A stretch of 36,731 nt of DNA from HGM05232 sp036661515. GTDB taxonomy: Bacteria; Bacteroidota; Bacteroidia; Bacteroidales; Muribaculaceae. The stretch spans positions 1 to 36,731 of the forward strand of contig JAVWYO010000006.1 of assembly GCA_036661515.1 (NCBI GenBank). The letters run 5' to 3'. Positions within the stretch are counted from its first letter, which is position 1, and every line of letters begins with the position of its first letter. The notes under the pieces are model-generated. The model was not told the DNA's origin and made no database searches. It saw only the letters and a list, made by a program, of their open reading frames with translations. Positions 1-7,823 of the stretch are shown one piece after another. The translations under genes were made by a program, and so were the position numbers.

Positions 1-602
1 TTATGCTGTTCATCGGTGGTAGTGCTAATAAGCTCAAATGATATTGATACTTTACTTTTTTGTGACCATTCAATGAGCTTAGATTTATAATTAAGCTCTT
101 CGTTAGCCACTTTATTAAGATTGTCACCAATAACATTTTTGATAATAAAAGTCTTGCATACTTTATACCCCTTGTCGAGATATATTGCGCCAATAAGAGC
201 TTCTACTGCATTGCCATACATATATGAGTTATGCGATTTTGAATGAATAGCAGTCTTAATAATCTTGTCAAGTTGAAGGGATAATCCTATTTTATTCAAA
301 TTCTCTCGTTGCACAATTTTGGCGCGCGTACTTGTCAAGAATCCTTCTTTCTTGTTTGGAAATTGCTTGAATAGAATGTCGGCAACGATTGCATCGAGAA
401 TTGCGTCGCCAAGAAATTCGAGCCTTTCATTGTTTATATCAGTTCCATTTTTGCTTTTTACCGAAGAAGAACGGTGAGTAAAAGCTTCATTATAGTAGCT
501 AATATCATAAGGATAAAAGCCGAGAAATTTATAATAAAAAACATAAAGCTCCCTTTCTTTGCAGAAAAGGAGCTTTAAATGGTTTTTTATATTGCGAAGC
601 AC
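1..602 (-). CDS. rnc: Ribonuclease III (partial, C-terminus beyond window)
   Basis: This gene encodes the double-strand-specific endoribonuclease that processes rRNA precursors and structured mRNAs. Reading leftwards from 602 gives about 200 residues before the window edge. The RNase III signature NERLEFLGDAILDAIV is clear, and a second conserved block, HNSYMYGNAVEALIGAIYLD, follows. The frame then enters the start of the double-stranded RNA-binding domain (KSKLIEWSQKSK), which is cut off. The start is a GTG at 602-600, giving the N-terminus MLRNIKNHLKLLF. No ATG lies between it and the fabF stop (613-615), so the gap to fabF is only 10 bases. The order acpP-fabF-rnc on one strand is the usual Bacteroidales arrangement and implies co-transcription. 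Identification is secure. The start is inferred from the similarity of its N-terminus to what I know of Bacteroides RNase III. Confidence 0.95.
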   Translation of the reverse strand, partial: MLRNIKNHLKLLFCKERELYVFYYKFLGFYPYDISYYNEAFTHRSSSVKSKNGTDINNERLEFLGDAILDAIVADILFKQFPNKKEGFLTSTRAKIVQRENLNKIGLSLQLDKIIKTAIHSKSHNSYMYGNAVEALIGAIYLDKGYKVCKTFIIKNVIGDNLNKVANEELNYKSKLIEWSQKSKVSISFELISTTTDEQH

Positions 603-612
603 GTTGTTCTTT

Positions 613-1875
613 TTATTCTGAATATTTCTTTACAATTATAGTTGCATTATGTCCACCAAATCCAAAAGTATTTGATAGAGCAGCGTTTACAACACGTTTT
701 TGAGCTTTTCCAAAAGTAAAGTTCATATTGTAATCAATATTTTCATCTAAGTCATCTTCTTCGTGATTAGTAGTAGGAGGAATAATATCCTCTAATACTG
801 CTTTCACGCAAAATAGAGCTTCAAGAGCTCCAGTGGCACCAAGTAGGTGTCCTGTCATAGACTTAGTCGAACTAATGTTTAGCTTGTAGGCATGTTCGCC
901 AAATACGTCTTTAATGGCTTTAGCTTCAGAAAGATCGCCTACTGGAGTAGATGTTCCGTGAACATTGATATAATCGATGTCTTCAGGTTTCATTTCAGCA
1001 TCATTAAGAGCATTAGTCATCACCAGACGAGCACCAAGACCATCGGGGTGGGTAGCAGTGAGGTGATAAGCGTCGGCCGAAAGACCTCCACCAACAACTT
1101 CAGCTAAAATTTTAGCACCACGAGCCTTAGCATATTCTAATTCTTCAAAAACGAGACAAGCAGCACCTTCACCCATGACAAATCCATCGCGAGAACCACT
1201 GAAAGGGCGCGAGGCCGTTTCTGGGCTATCGTTGCGAGTAGATAGAGCATGCATAGAATTGAATCCCCCTACGCCAGCTGGATAAATAGCTGCTTCAGCG
1301 CCACCAGTAACAATGGCATCAGCCATTCCTAATCTGATGTAGTTGAATGCATCTATAAGAGCATTAGTAGAAGAAGCGCAAGCCGAAACCGTTGCAAAAT
1401 TAGGACCATGAAAGCCATGTATCATAGAAATGTGTCCAGCGGCAATATCAGCAATCATCTTAGGAATGAAGAAAGGATTAAATTTTGGTCCTTGTGCTTC
1501 ATTTTGGGCATAATACCCAACTTCCTCTTCAAAGGTATGTATTCCACCAATTCCAGCAGCAAAAATAACGCCTACTCTATTTTTATCGAGAGTGTCGTCA
1601 TCGAGTTTAGCCTCTTTAATAGCTTGTTCGGCAGCTACAACTCCAAATTGCGCATATAAGTCGTATTTACGAAGTTCTTTGCGGTCAAAAAAGTCGCTGG
1701 CGTTAAAGTTTTTTACTTCGCACGCGAATTGGGTCTTGAACTTTGAAGCGTCAAAATGAGTAATAGGTCCAGCACCACTTACACCATTAAGAGCGTTGTC
1801 CCAAGTAGTTGGGACATCGTTACCTATTGGTGTAATTGCGCCAAGACCAGTTACTACGACTCTTTTTAATTTCAT
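613..1875 (-). CDS. fabF: 3-oxoacyl-[acyl-carrier-protein] synthase II
   Basis: This is a beta-ketoacyl-ACP synthase II, a cytosolic condensing enzyme that elongates acyl-ACP with malonyl-ACP in type II fatty acid synthesis. At 420 residues it has the usual family length. The catalytic triad is visible: Cys166 in ATVSACASST, His306 in NVHGTSTP and His343 in SMTGHLLGATGA, with the conserved Lys338 before it. The glycine-rich end, SNTFGFGGHNA (401-411), is also intact. The KAS II assignment rests on the N-terminal VVVTGLGAITPIG and on its position directly after acpP (20 bases) and before rnc. It is probably transcribed from the acpP promoter, since no separate promoter is seen. Confidence 0.97.
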   Translation of the reverse strand: MKLKRVVVTGLGAITPIGNDVPTTWDNALNGVSGAGPITHFDASKFKTQFACEVKNFNASDFFDRKELRKYDLYAQFGVVAAEQAIKEAKLDDDTLDKNRVGVIFAAGIGGIHTFEEEVGYYAQNEAQGPKFNPFFIPKMIADIAAGHISMIHGFHGPNFATVSACASSTNALIDAFNYIRLGMADAIVTGGAEAAIYPAGVGGFNSMHALSTRNDSPETASRPFSGSRDGFVMGEGAACLVFEELEYAKARGAKILAEVVGGGLSADAYHLTATHPDGLGARLVMTNALNDAEMKPEDIDYINVHGTSTPVGDLSEAKAIKDVFGEHAYKLNISSTKSMTGHLLGATGALEALFCVKAVLEDIIPPTTNHEEDDLDENIDYNMNFTFGKAQKRVVNAALSNTFGFGGHNATIIVKKYSE

Positions 1876-1895
1876 ATTTCTAATTGAAGTAGAAA

Positions 1896-2144
1896 TTAGT
1901 TCTTAGGCTCTTTAGGGTGTGTTTCAATATAAGTGATAGCATCACCTACAGTTTGAATGCCTTCAGCCTTATCGTCAGGAATAGTAATTTCAAATTCTTT
2001 TTCAAATTCCATAATAAGTTCAACTGTATCAAGTGAATCTGCTCCAAGATCTTGAGCAAAAGTTGCTTCAGTTGTAACCTCTGATTCGTTTACACCTAAC
2101 TTGTCAATAATTATTGCTTTAACTCTTACTGCAATTTCAGACAT
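1896..2144 (-). CDS. acpP: Acyl carrier protein
   Basis: This is an 82-residue acyl carrier protein, which carries growing fatty acyl chains on a 4'-phosphopantetheine arm. The attachment site is Ser37 in the GADSLDTVEL motif, followed by the acidic helix II (EFEKEFEITIPDD). The protein is strongly acidic, as expected. It is the first gene of the acpP-fabF-rnc operon on the minus strand and is divergent from the amylase gene. A candidate Bacteroidota -7 box lies at 2198-2205, leaving a 5' leader of about 50 bases. Confidence 0.97.
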   Translation of the reverse strand: MSEIAVRVKAIIIDKLGVNESEVTTEATFAQDLGADSLDTVELIMEFEKEFEITIPDDKAEGIQTVGDAITYIETHPKEPKN

Positions 2145-2197
2145 AATGATAAATTTTTTAATTAGTTATAATTTCGATTTTCGATTTTTTCGCTCGG

Positions 2198-2205
2198 CAA
2201 AGTAA
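2198..2205 (-). promoter_or_regulatory. Candidate -7 box of the acpP operon
   Basis: On the minus strand this reads TTACTTTG, one mismatch from the Bacteroidota consensus TAnnTTTG. No good -33 TTTG is seen at the right spacing, so the call is tentative. It lies 53 bases upstream of the acpP ATG. Confidence 0.4.
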
Positions 2206-2255
2206 GCAATTAAAATTCTAATATAAAAAGAAAGTGGGGTATAAAATGCAAATTA

Positions 2256-2273
2256 TTACACATCTTGATGTAA
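2256..2273. repeat. Inverted repeat TTACA-N8-TGTAA
   Basis: The arms are TTACA (2256-2260) and TGTAA (2269-2273). A second, offset palindrome, ACATC-TT-GATGT, lies inside it at 2260-2271. It is about 50 bases upstream of the acpP -7 box. It may be an operator. It shares half-sites with the repeat at 2320-2337. Confidence 0.45.
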
Positions 2274-2319
2274 AATGTGCAATAAATAGCTGTTTTAGGA
2301 CATAAATTTGATGGTGCAC

Positions 2320-2337
2320 TGTTACAATCGTGTAACA
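2320..2337. repeat. Perfect inverted repeat TGTTACA-N4-TGTAACA
   Basis: Seven bases match perfectly on each side of the spacer ATCG. The inner TTACA-N4-TGTAA has the 5-4-5 geometry used by Crp/Fnr-family operators, though with a different half-site. It sits between the acpP and amylase promoters and so could act on either. It has no T-run and lies between divergent genes, so it is not a terminator. Confidence 0.5.
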
Positions 2338-2482
2338 AAAATAGTATTTTGAATTGTTAAAATCACTCTTTTATGTCATATTTTGAGATAAAAAATCCGC
2401 TAAAAAGTCAAATAATGTCATTGTAAAGTCTGAAATATTGTTTTTTTATGGATAAAAATAGCTTTAGAAGGAATATAATAAT

Positions 2483-2490
2483 TATATTTG
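2483..2490 (+). promoter_or_regulatory. -7 box of the amylase gene
   Basis: TATATTTG matches TAnnTTTG exactly, 35 bases before the ATG at 2526. The predicted start of transcription is near 2495. An upstream TTTA (2463-2466) is a poor and closely spaced -33 candidate, so the promoter may need an activator. Confidence 0.55.
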
Positions 2491-2525
2491 TTGAATATCG
2501 GTATCATAAAAAGCCAAATTAACCT

Positions 2526-5450
2526 ATGAATTGTTTAAAATCTTCACTAATTTTTGTTGTGTTCATGTTTGTGGCATTAACACTTCAAGCAACATCTTTC
2601 GTTGGTTCTCGTACGGATTTTAGGGACGAAAGTATCTATTTTGTAATGACCACTCGTTTCTATGATGGCGATGTGAGTAATAATACATATTGCTGGGATG
2701 GAATGAATGAAAAAGACCCTGAGTGGCGTGGCGACTTTAAGGGGCTTATAAGTAAACTTGATTATATTAAGGCACTCGGATTTACGGCAGTGTGGGTAAC
2801 ACCTGTTGTAGAAAATGCTTCGGGCTATGATTATCATGGATATCATACTCTAAACTTCAGCAAAGAAGACCCTCGATATCAGTCGGAGGATTGTAGTTTC
2901 AAAGATCTTGTTGATGCCGTCCATAAACGAGGTATGAAGATAATACTTGACATTGTGTTGCAACACACAGGGAATTTTGGGGAAGAGACGCTTTGTCCTC
3001 TTTTTTCAAAAGATTATACACAAAACCAGTCGAATATAGATAAATCATTAAAATTGCATCTAAATAGTTCGATACCGAGTGACTATAATACATTGCCATC
3101 GGGTAGGCAATATTCGGCTCGATTGTCGCGTATGAAAAACACGTCAGATGAAAATGGGCAAGCAAAAAACTGGGATTCTAAAAACTATTGGCATCACTAT
3201 GGACAATTTAATTGGGACGATATAACATGTCAGTGGGCGCAGATTGCAGGTGATTGTGTCGATTTGAATACAGAAAATCCAGCGGTGTATAATTACTTGG
3301 TAGAATGTTATTCAAAATTTATTGCCATGGGCGTAGATGGATTTCGCATTGATACGGCACGCCATATAAATCGACTTGTATTTAATAAGGTATTTAACCC
3401 GCGCTTTATGGAGGCTGCAAAAAAGGTTGGTAAGGATAATTTTTTTATGTTTGGAGAAGTGTGTACTCGTGATAGAAATGTAGTGTATCGTAATACACCT
3501 CCTATTTCGACACCATATTATACATGGAGTGATTCAAAAAATTATGCATGGAGTGAAAGTGTAGATGAGTGGAAAAATCTTCTGTGTATGCAAGGTACCG
3601 AAGGGTTTATCTCAACTACCAATCAAAAATCGTGCATAGAAAATTATAATGATGATAATAATGAGGGAGCATGGCGAGCAAGCCATAATTCAAATAATGC
3701 TTTTCTTGTGGGAAATGATTATCATAAGCCTGATTATAGCCAGCATTCGGGACTTAATGTAATAGATTTTCCTATGCACTGGAATTTTGAGAACACAAAT
3801 AGTGCATGGGGAGTGCGTGGCGATGATAAACTATATAATGATGCAAGTTTCAATGTAACATATGTCGATTCTCATGATTATGCTCCCGATGGTGCTCCCG
3901 AAGGAGAACGATTTGCCAAAGGGCAGGATACGTGGGCATCAAATTTAGACTTAATGTTTACATTTCGTGGCGTGCCGTGCATATATTATGGCTCTGAAAT
4001 AGAATTTCGTAAAGGATTCCCGATAGATAAAGGACCAACGTTAAAACTTAAAGACACTGGCCGTGCTTATTTTGGTGGATATATAAAGGGAGAAATATCG
4101 GTCAACGACTTTGCTTCTTATTCGGGTGCAACAGGTAATATTGCTGCTACACTAAGCCACCCACTTGCACAGCATATTCAGCGACTTAACAAATTGCGTA
4201 TGGCAATTCCTGCCTTAAGGAAAGGGCAATATTCAACCGAAGGCTGTTCGGGAGGTATCGCATTTAAACGTCGCTACACCGATTCTTCAACCGATAGTTA
4301 TGCGTTGGTTACAATTAATGGTAATGCAACATTTAGCGGTGTCCTTAATGGTAAATATATTGACGCAATCACGGGTGATACTAAAGTAGTGACAAATGGG
4401 ACGTTAACGGCAAATTGTAGCGGGCATGGTAATATGCGCATATATGTGCTTAATACTCCTCTTACCTCTGCACCAGGTAAAGTGGGCGAAGATGGAAAGT
4501 ATCTTTATACTTCTACACCAAGTATTAAGACTCAAATGGCTTATGATGGAAGTGAAGAGGAAGGCGATAATGTGACAGTATGTGATAATAAAGGTGGCGG
4601 AGGAACCGATGTAGATGAGCCAGATGTTCCTATTGAACCATCAATGTCAAAGGGCGAACAAGCAATATTTTTTGAACGACCCGACGGGTGGAATAGCTCA
4701 ATAAAAATGTGGGTATGGAATGATAATAAAAACTTTACTGGTGGAAATTGGCCTGGTGAGAAAGCAACATATCTTGGTAATAAAATATATAAATGGATTT
4801 ATTCCGGCACTGGGAAAATAACAGGTAACGTAATTATTAATGATGGCAATCATCAAACTATATCATTAGATTATGTGAATGGTGGATATTATACATTGGC
4901 AGGATATCAAAATACTATTCCAGGAGCTGGTGATATTGAAGACCCTATTATTCCACCTACTCCAAGTGAAACCGAATGGAGATTGTATTTTGAAAAGCCA
5001 GTATCATGGAGTGGCAATATAAATGCGTATGTGTATCATAAAGATAATGGAGTTGCGACTGCGCTAAAATCGTGGCCTGGAGCGGCTATGTCACTTGGTG
5101 GTGACGGTAGATATTTTATTGACTTTAAAATGAGTATTAAAAAAGGGTGGGTGATATTTAATGATGGAAAGAATCAGACAAAAGGAGATCCTGGATTTGA
5201 ATTAATTAATAATGGTGTATATACAATTAATGGTATTGGCTCAGCTGGTGTTGGAGGCACAACGATAGCTCAATTGAAAATAATGGTAAAGAATGGTGTT
5301 ATCTATATCTTATCAGAACAGTCTAAAAGTATAATGGCAGTCTCTATTGATGGCTCAATACGTAGTTATAATATTAATGAAGGAATTACAGTAATTGATG
5401 ATTTACCTAAAGGCTTCTATATTATAGATGGGAAAAAAGTGATACTATAA
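2526..5450 (+). CDS. Secreted GH13 alpha-amylase with two CBM26-like modules
   Basis: This 974-residue glycoside hydrolase is predicted to cut alpha-1,4-glucan (starch or glycogen) outside the cytoplasm. Residues 1-22 form a signal peptide with no lipobox. The GH13 barrel covers about 33-560. Catalytic regions are visible: region I LDIVLQHTGN with His147, region II GFRIDTARH with nucleophile Asp276, region III FGEVCT with acid Glu311, and region IV YVDSHD with Asp451. A beta-sandwich (about 575-645) follows. Two similar starch-binding modules lie at about 711-792 and 816-902; both carry the WPG turn and an NDG-N-QT strand. The last 60 residues resemble a type IX secretion C-terminal domain (IDGSIRSYN, then LPKGFYIIDGKKVIL). 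Oddities are Gln146 where region I normally has Asn, and the absence of any susC/susD genes nearby. The family is certain. Exact specificity and surface location are inferred. Confidence 0.93.
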   Translation: MNCLKSSLIFVVFMFVALTLQATSFVGSRTDFRDESIYFVMTTRFYDGDVSNNTYCWDGMNEKDPEWRGDFKGLISKLDYIKALGFTAVWVTPVVENASGYDYHGYHTLNFSKEDPRYQSEDCSFKDLVDAVHKRGMKIILDIVLQHTGNFGEETLCPLFSKDYTQNQSNIDKSLKLHLNSSIPSDYNTLPSGRQYSARLSRMKNTSDENGQAKNWDSKNYWHHYGQFNWDDITCQWAQIAGDCVDLNTENPAVYNYLVECYSKFIAMGVDGFRIDTARHINRLVFNKVFNPRFMEAAKKVGKDNFFMFGEVCTRDRNVVYRNTPPISTPYYTWSDSKNYAWSESVDEWKNLLCMQGTEGFISTTNQKSCIENYNDDNNEGAWRASHNSNNAFLVGNDYHKPDYSQHSGLNVIDFPMHWNFENTNSAWGVRGDDKLYNDASFNVTYVDSHDYAPDGAPEGERFAKGQDTWASNLDLMFTFRGVPCIYYGSEIEFRKGFPIDKGPTLKLKDTGRAYFGGYIKGEISVNDFASYSGATGNIAATLSHPLAQHIQRLNKLRMAIPALRKGQYSTEGCSGGIAFKRRYTDSSTDSYALVTINGNATFSGVLNGKYIDAITGDTKVVTNGTLTANCSGHGNMRIYVLNTPLTSAPGKVGEDGKYLYTSTPSIKTQMAYDGSEEEGDNVTVCDNKGGGGTDVDEPDVPIEPSMSKGEQAIFFERPDGWNSSIKMWVWNDNKNFTGGNWPGEKATYLGNKIYKWIYSGTGKITGNVIINDGNHQTISLDYVNGGYYTLAGYQNTIPGAGDIEDPIIPPTPSETEWRLYFEKPVSWSGNINAYVYHKDNGVATALKSWPGAAMSLGGDGRYFIDFKMSIKKGWVIFNDGKNQTKGDPGFELINNGVYTINGIGSAGVGGTTIAQLKIMVKNGVIYILSEQSKSIMAVSIDGSIRSYNINEGITVIDDLPKGFYIIDGKKVIL

Positions 5451-5478
5451 ATTAGTATTACTGCAAGAAAAATAATTG

Positions 5479-5486
5479 TATCTTTG
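5479..5486 (+). promoter_or_regulatory. -7 box upstream of trmD
   Basis: TATCTTTG followed by CAG matches the extended Bacteroidota box exactly. It lies 73 bases before the trmD ATG and probably drives trmD, the DivIC/FtsB-like gene and perhaps the next membrane protein. I do not see a -33 TTTG. Confidence 0.6.
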
Positions 5487-5559
5487 CAGTGAAATGAGGC
5501 ACTGATAAAAGTAGTGTATTCATTCCTTTTACAATTATAAAACTAAAAGAGATAGCACA

Positions 5560-6234
5560 ATGCGTATTGATATATTGACAGTAATGCCCGAAATACTTGA
5601 ATCGCCACTCGGCTATTCAATATTACAGCGAGCAAAAGATAAAGGTCTTGCCAATATAGTTGTGCATAATCTTCGAGATTATTCTTTGCGAAATCATCGT
5701 AAGGTAGATGACTATCCATTTGGTGGAGAGGCTGGAATGGTGATGCAGATAGAGCCTGTTGATAGAGCTATAACGCAGTTGAAAAGCGAGCGCAATTATG
5801 ATGATGTTATTTTTACGTCGCCTGATGGTGTGCTATTTAGTCAGCCAATGGCAAATGAGCTTTCGATGTCCGAAAATTTGATAATTCTTTGTGGACACTA
5901 TAAAGGGGTTGATTATCGCATTCGCGAGCATCTTATTACACGTGAAATTTCGATAGGCGATTATGTGCTTACTGGAGGAGAGCTCCCTGCTGCAATAATT
6001 GCCGATGCAATAGTGCGTCTTATTCCAGGTGCTATTGGCGATGAGCAATCGGCATTGAGTGATTCTTTTCAAGATAACATTCTTGCACCACCAGTATATA
6101 CTCGTCCAGCAGAATATAATGGTTGGAAGGTGCCCGATATATTACTTTCGGGACACGAAGCAAAGATTGATGAATGGAAGCATGATATGTCAATCAAACG
6201 AACGATGGAACTGCGACCAGATTTATTAAAATAG
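5560..6234 (+). CDS. trmD: tRNA (guanine-N1-)-methyltransferase
   Basis: TrmD methylates G37 of tRNAs using S-adenosylmethionine, which prevents +1 frameshifting. The 224-residue length is close to the family norm. It begins with the typical MRIDILTVMPE. The SPOUT trefoil-knot segments are present: LCGHYKGVDYRIREHL (110-125) and ISIGDYVLTGGELPA (130-144). The catalytic aspartate is Asp169 in SDSF, and the conserved arginine is Arg153 in IVRLIPG. It is followed after 8 bases by a DivIC/FtsB-like gene, so the two are probably co-transcribed. Confidence 0.97.
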   Translation: MRIDILTVMPEILESPLGYSILQRAKDKGLANIVVHNLRDYSLRNHRKVDDYPFGGEAGMVMQIEPVDRAITQLKSERNYDDVIFTSPDGVLFSQPMANELSMSENLIILCGHYKGVDYRIREHLITREISIGDYVLTGGELPAAIIADAIVRLIPGAIGDEQSALSDSFQDNILAPPVYTRPAEYNGWKVPDILLSGHEAKIDEWKHDMSIKRTMELRPDLLK

Positions 6235-6242
6235 ATAATATA

Positions 6243-6554
6243 ATGAGTGACGAAATTATCAGTAGCCGACACAGATGGATACCACGATGGGTGAGCCTGC
6301 CTCTTGTGATTATTGTGGTGTTTCTTGTGATTATTTTATTCTTTCACGAGAATAGTTATATTAAAAGTCTTACTTATGGACAGACTATATCGGAGATGAA
6401 GCAGGAGATACAAGAAAATATTGACTCAGCAAAATATTATGAGCGTAAGGTGCAGGAGTTAAATACCGACCCCGAATCTCTTGAAAAATTAGCACGTGAA
6501 CAATATCACATGAAAAGTGCTAATGAAGATATATATATTACAAATATTAAATAG
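6243..6554 (+). CDS. Septum formation initiator (FtsB/DivIC family)
   Basis: This 103-residue bitopic membrane protein is of the DivIC/FtsB type, which joins the divisome with FtsL/FtsQ partners. It has one transmembrane helix (about 17-35), a short coiled coil (about 46-75), and the conserved C-terminal segment PESLEKLAREQYHMKSANED (77-96). The N-terminus is cytoplasmic and basic (RHRWIPRW). No other division gene is adjacent, but ftsX lies about 7 kb away. The family is clear, but whether it is the FtsB or DivIC equivalent cannot be decided by eye, so no symbol is given. Confidence 0.88.
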   Translation: MSDEIISSRHRWIPRWVSLPLVIIVVFLVIILFFHENSYIKSLTYGQTISEMKQEIQENIDSAKYYERKVQELNTDPESLEKLAREQYHMKSANEDIYITNIK

Positions 6555-6578
6555 ATAATTAGCACACCCCTAAAAAAA

Positions 6579-6585
6579 AGGAGGA
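6579..6585 (+). promoter_or_regulatory. Strong Shine-Dalgarno site (unusual for this phylum)
   Basis: AAGGAGG, inside an A-rich AAAAAGGAGGAT run, lies 7 bases before the ATG at 6593. It fits the anti-Shine-Dalgarno CCUCCUU perfectly. Other genes in this window have only A/T-rich leaders, as is normal in Bacteroidota. The site fixes the start codon. Confidence 0.75.
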
Positions 6586-6592
6586 TTTAACA

Positions 6593-6967
6593 ATGAATAG
6601 AAAAGAAAGAATATTAAATATTATCCACATAATAGCAATGCTTATCATAGCTTGCGCTGCTATACTTCCACTGTTGCAAATTCAGTGGCCACCATTGCGA
6701 TATGTCTTTGCCGTTGGTGCAATAGGAACTTTAGTAGTGAGAATGATGATGCGTTACAAAGGTGATAACATTAGGCTAAAGCGTCTTAATAGAATGGAGA
6801 TGGTGTCGTCGCTATGCTACATGCTTTCGGCGTTTTTTATGTTTTATCCAGGTTCTAAATTGACCGACTGGCTTGCTTTTCTTACCGCTGGAGCCGTGTT
6901 ACAGGTGTATTCGTCATTTATGATTTCACGTGTAGAAAGCAAAGAGAGAGAGGATAAAAAGAAATAA
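6593..6967 (+). CDS. Conserved four-helix inner-membrane protein, function unknown
   Basis: This 124-residue protein has four predicted transmembrane helices at about 10-29, 34-53, 72-90 and 94-113. Basic loops (MMRYKGDNIRLKRLNR) and a charged tail (ESKEREDKKK) put both ends in the cytoplasm. I recognise it as a conserved hypothetical protein of Bacteroidales that lies after the DivIC-like gene, but I know of no assigned function. It follows that gene by 38 bases and has its own near-perfect Shine-Dalgarno site, which suggests translational control separate from its neighbour. Confidence 0.8.
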   Translation: MNRKERILNIIHIIAMLIIACAAILPLLQIQWPPLRYVFAVGAIGTLVVRMMMRYKGDNIRLKRLNRMEMVSSLCYMLSAFFMFYPGSKLTDWLAFLTAGAVLQVYSSFMISRVESKEREDKKK

Positions 6968-7069
6968 ATAGGATATATATATTGGAGTGGATATGTTTTA
7001 TTGAAAAAACAAAACTTCTAAAAATCTTAAAAACACTTATAAAAAGCTCTATAATTTATTAGTATTTAG

Positions 7070-7077
7070 TACCTTTG
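7070..7077 (+). promoter_or_regulatory. -7 box of coaX, almost on the start codon
   Basis: TACCTTTG is an exact TAnnTTTG box with only 8 bases between its final G and the ATG at 7086. The predicted start of transcription is 2-4 bases before the ATG. An inverted repeat TTTGC-AAC-GCAAA (7074-7086) overlaps the box and the first base of the ATG. Confidence 0.6.
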
Positions 7078-7085
7078 CAACGCAA

Positions 7086-7823
7086 ATGAAGTTGAATATA
7101 GCAATAGACCAAGGAAATACGGCGACTAAGGTGTCGTTGTTTGATGGACTAACACTTGTGAGCAATAAGAAGTATAAAGCGTTGAACATAAGTGACATAG
7201 AACAACTCCTAAGTGAAAATGAAATAGGGGTTGCTATTTATTCGTCGGTGCAAAAGAGAAATGAGGAAATCGAAAATTTATTGCATGAGCGTCTTGATAA
7301 ATGCTTGATATTGAGCTATAAGACACCAATGCCAATGACTATTGATTATGCTACGCCTCACACACTTGGTAATGATAGAATTGCAGCAGCAGTAGGAGCA
7401 TTATGTGAAATGCCAGAAAAGAATGTGCTTATAATAGATGCGGGAACAGCCGTTACCCTTGATTTATTGAATAAGAAAGGGCATTTTGTTGGAGGAAATA
7501 TCACGCCAGGATTGAGGACTCGATTTGAGTCACTTCATAATTTCACGGATAAGTTGCCGTTAATAGATGAAGATGGTGATATTCCATTGATAGGATATGA
7601 CACTTCTACGGCGATAAGAGCAGGAGTAGTAAATGGATTAGTATCTGAAATAGAAGGCTATATAGATTGCGTGACAAAAGAAATTGGCGATTTAACGGTA
7701 TTTATGACGGGGGGTGATAGCCAATTTTTGGCAAAACGAATAAAAAGTCCCATATTTGGCGACGAAAATTTATTATCAAAAGGATTAAACAGAATATTAT
7801 TATACAATAATGAAAGTATATAG
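7086..7823 (+). CDS. coaX: Type III pantothenate kinase
   Basis: CoaX phosphorylates pantothenate, the first step of coenzyme A synthesis. This protein has 245 residues and the ASKHA-fold motifs of the family: IDQGNTATK (7-15) with Asp8, TLGNDRIAA (93-101) with the pantothenate-binding Asp97, IIDAGTAVTLD (116-126), and GGNITPG (136-142). It needs a monovalent cation and is not feedback-inhibited like CoaA (family knowledge). The last 14 bases overlap the start of the next gene, so the two are translationally linked. Confidence 0.96.
   Translation: MKLNIAIDQGNTATKVSLFDGLTLVSNKKYKALNISDIEQLLSENEIGVAIYSSVQKRNEEIENLLHERLDKCLILSYKTPMPMTIDYATPHTLGNDRIAAAVGALCEMPEKNVLIIDAGTAVTLDLLNKKGHFVGGNITPGLRTRFESLHNFTDKLPLIDEDGDIPLIGYDTSTAIRAGVVNGLVSEIEGYIDCVTKEIGDLTVFMTGGDSQFLAKRIKSPIFGDENLLSKGLNRILLYNNESI

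Larger units (their letters stand above)
2145..2525. other. Divergent intergenic region acpP / amylase
   Basis: This 381-base non-coding stretch separates acpP (minus) from the amylase gene (plus). It holds a possible acpP -7 box at 2198-2205, two inverted repeats with TTACA/TGTAA half-sites (2256-2273 and 2320-2337), and an exact amylase -7 box at 2483-2490. It is very AT-rich. I found no convincing small ORF or RNA gene in it. Its length stands out in a window where most genes are separated by fewer than 50 bases. Confidence 0.7.

Noticed and set aside
892..1107. Plus-strand open frames within fabF (also 1408-1659)
   Set aside because: They lie antisense inside an intact, highly conserved fabF and give no recognisable protein.
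7000..7023. A/T-rich imperfect repeat after the four-helix protein as a terminator
   Set aside because: The stem is a few A-T pairs only and lacks a clear T-run, so it cannot be distinguished from base composition.
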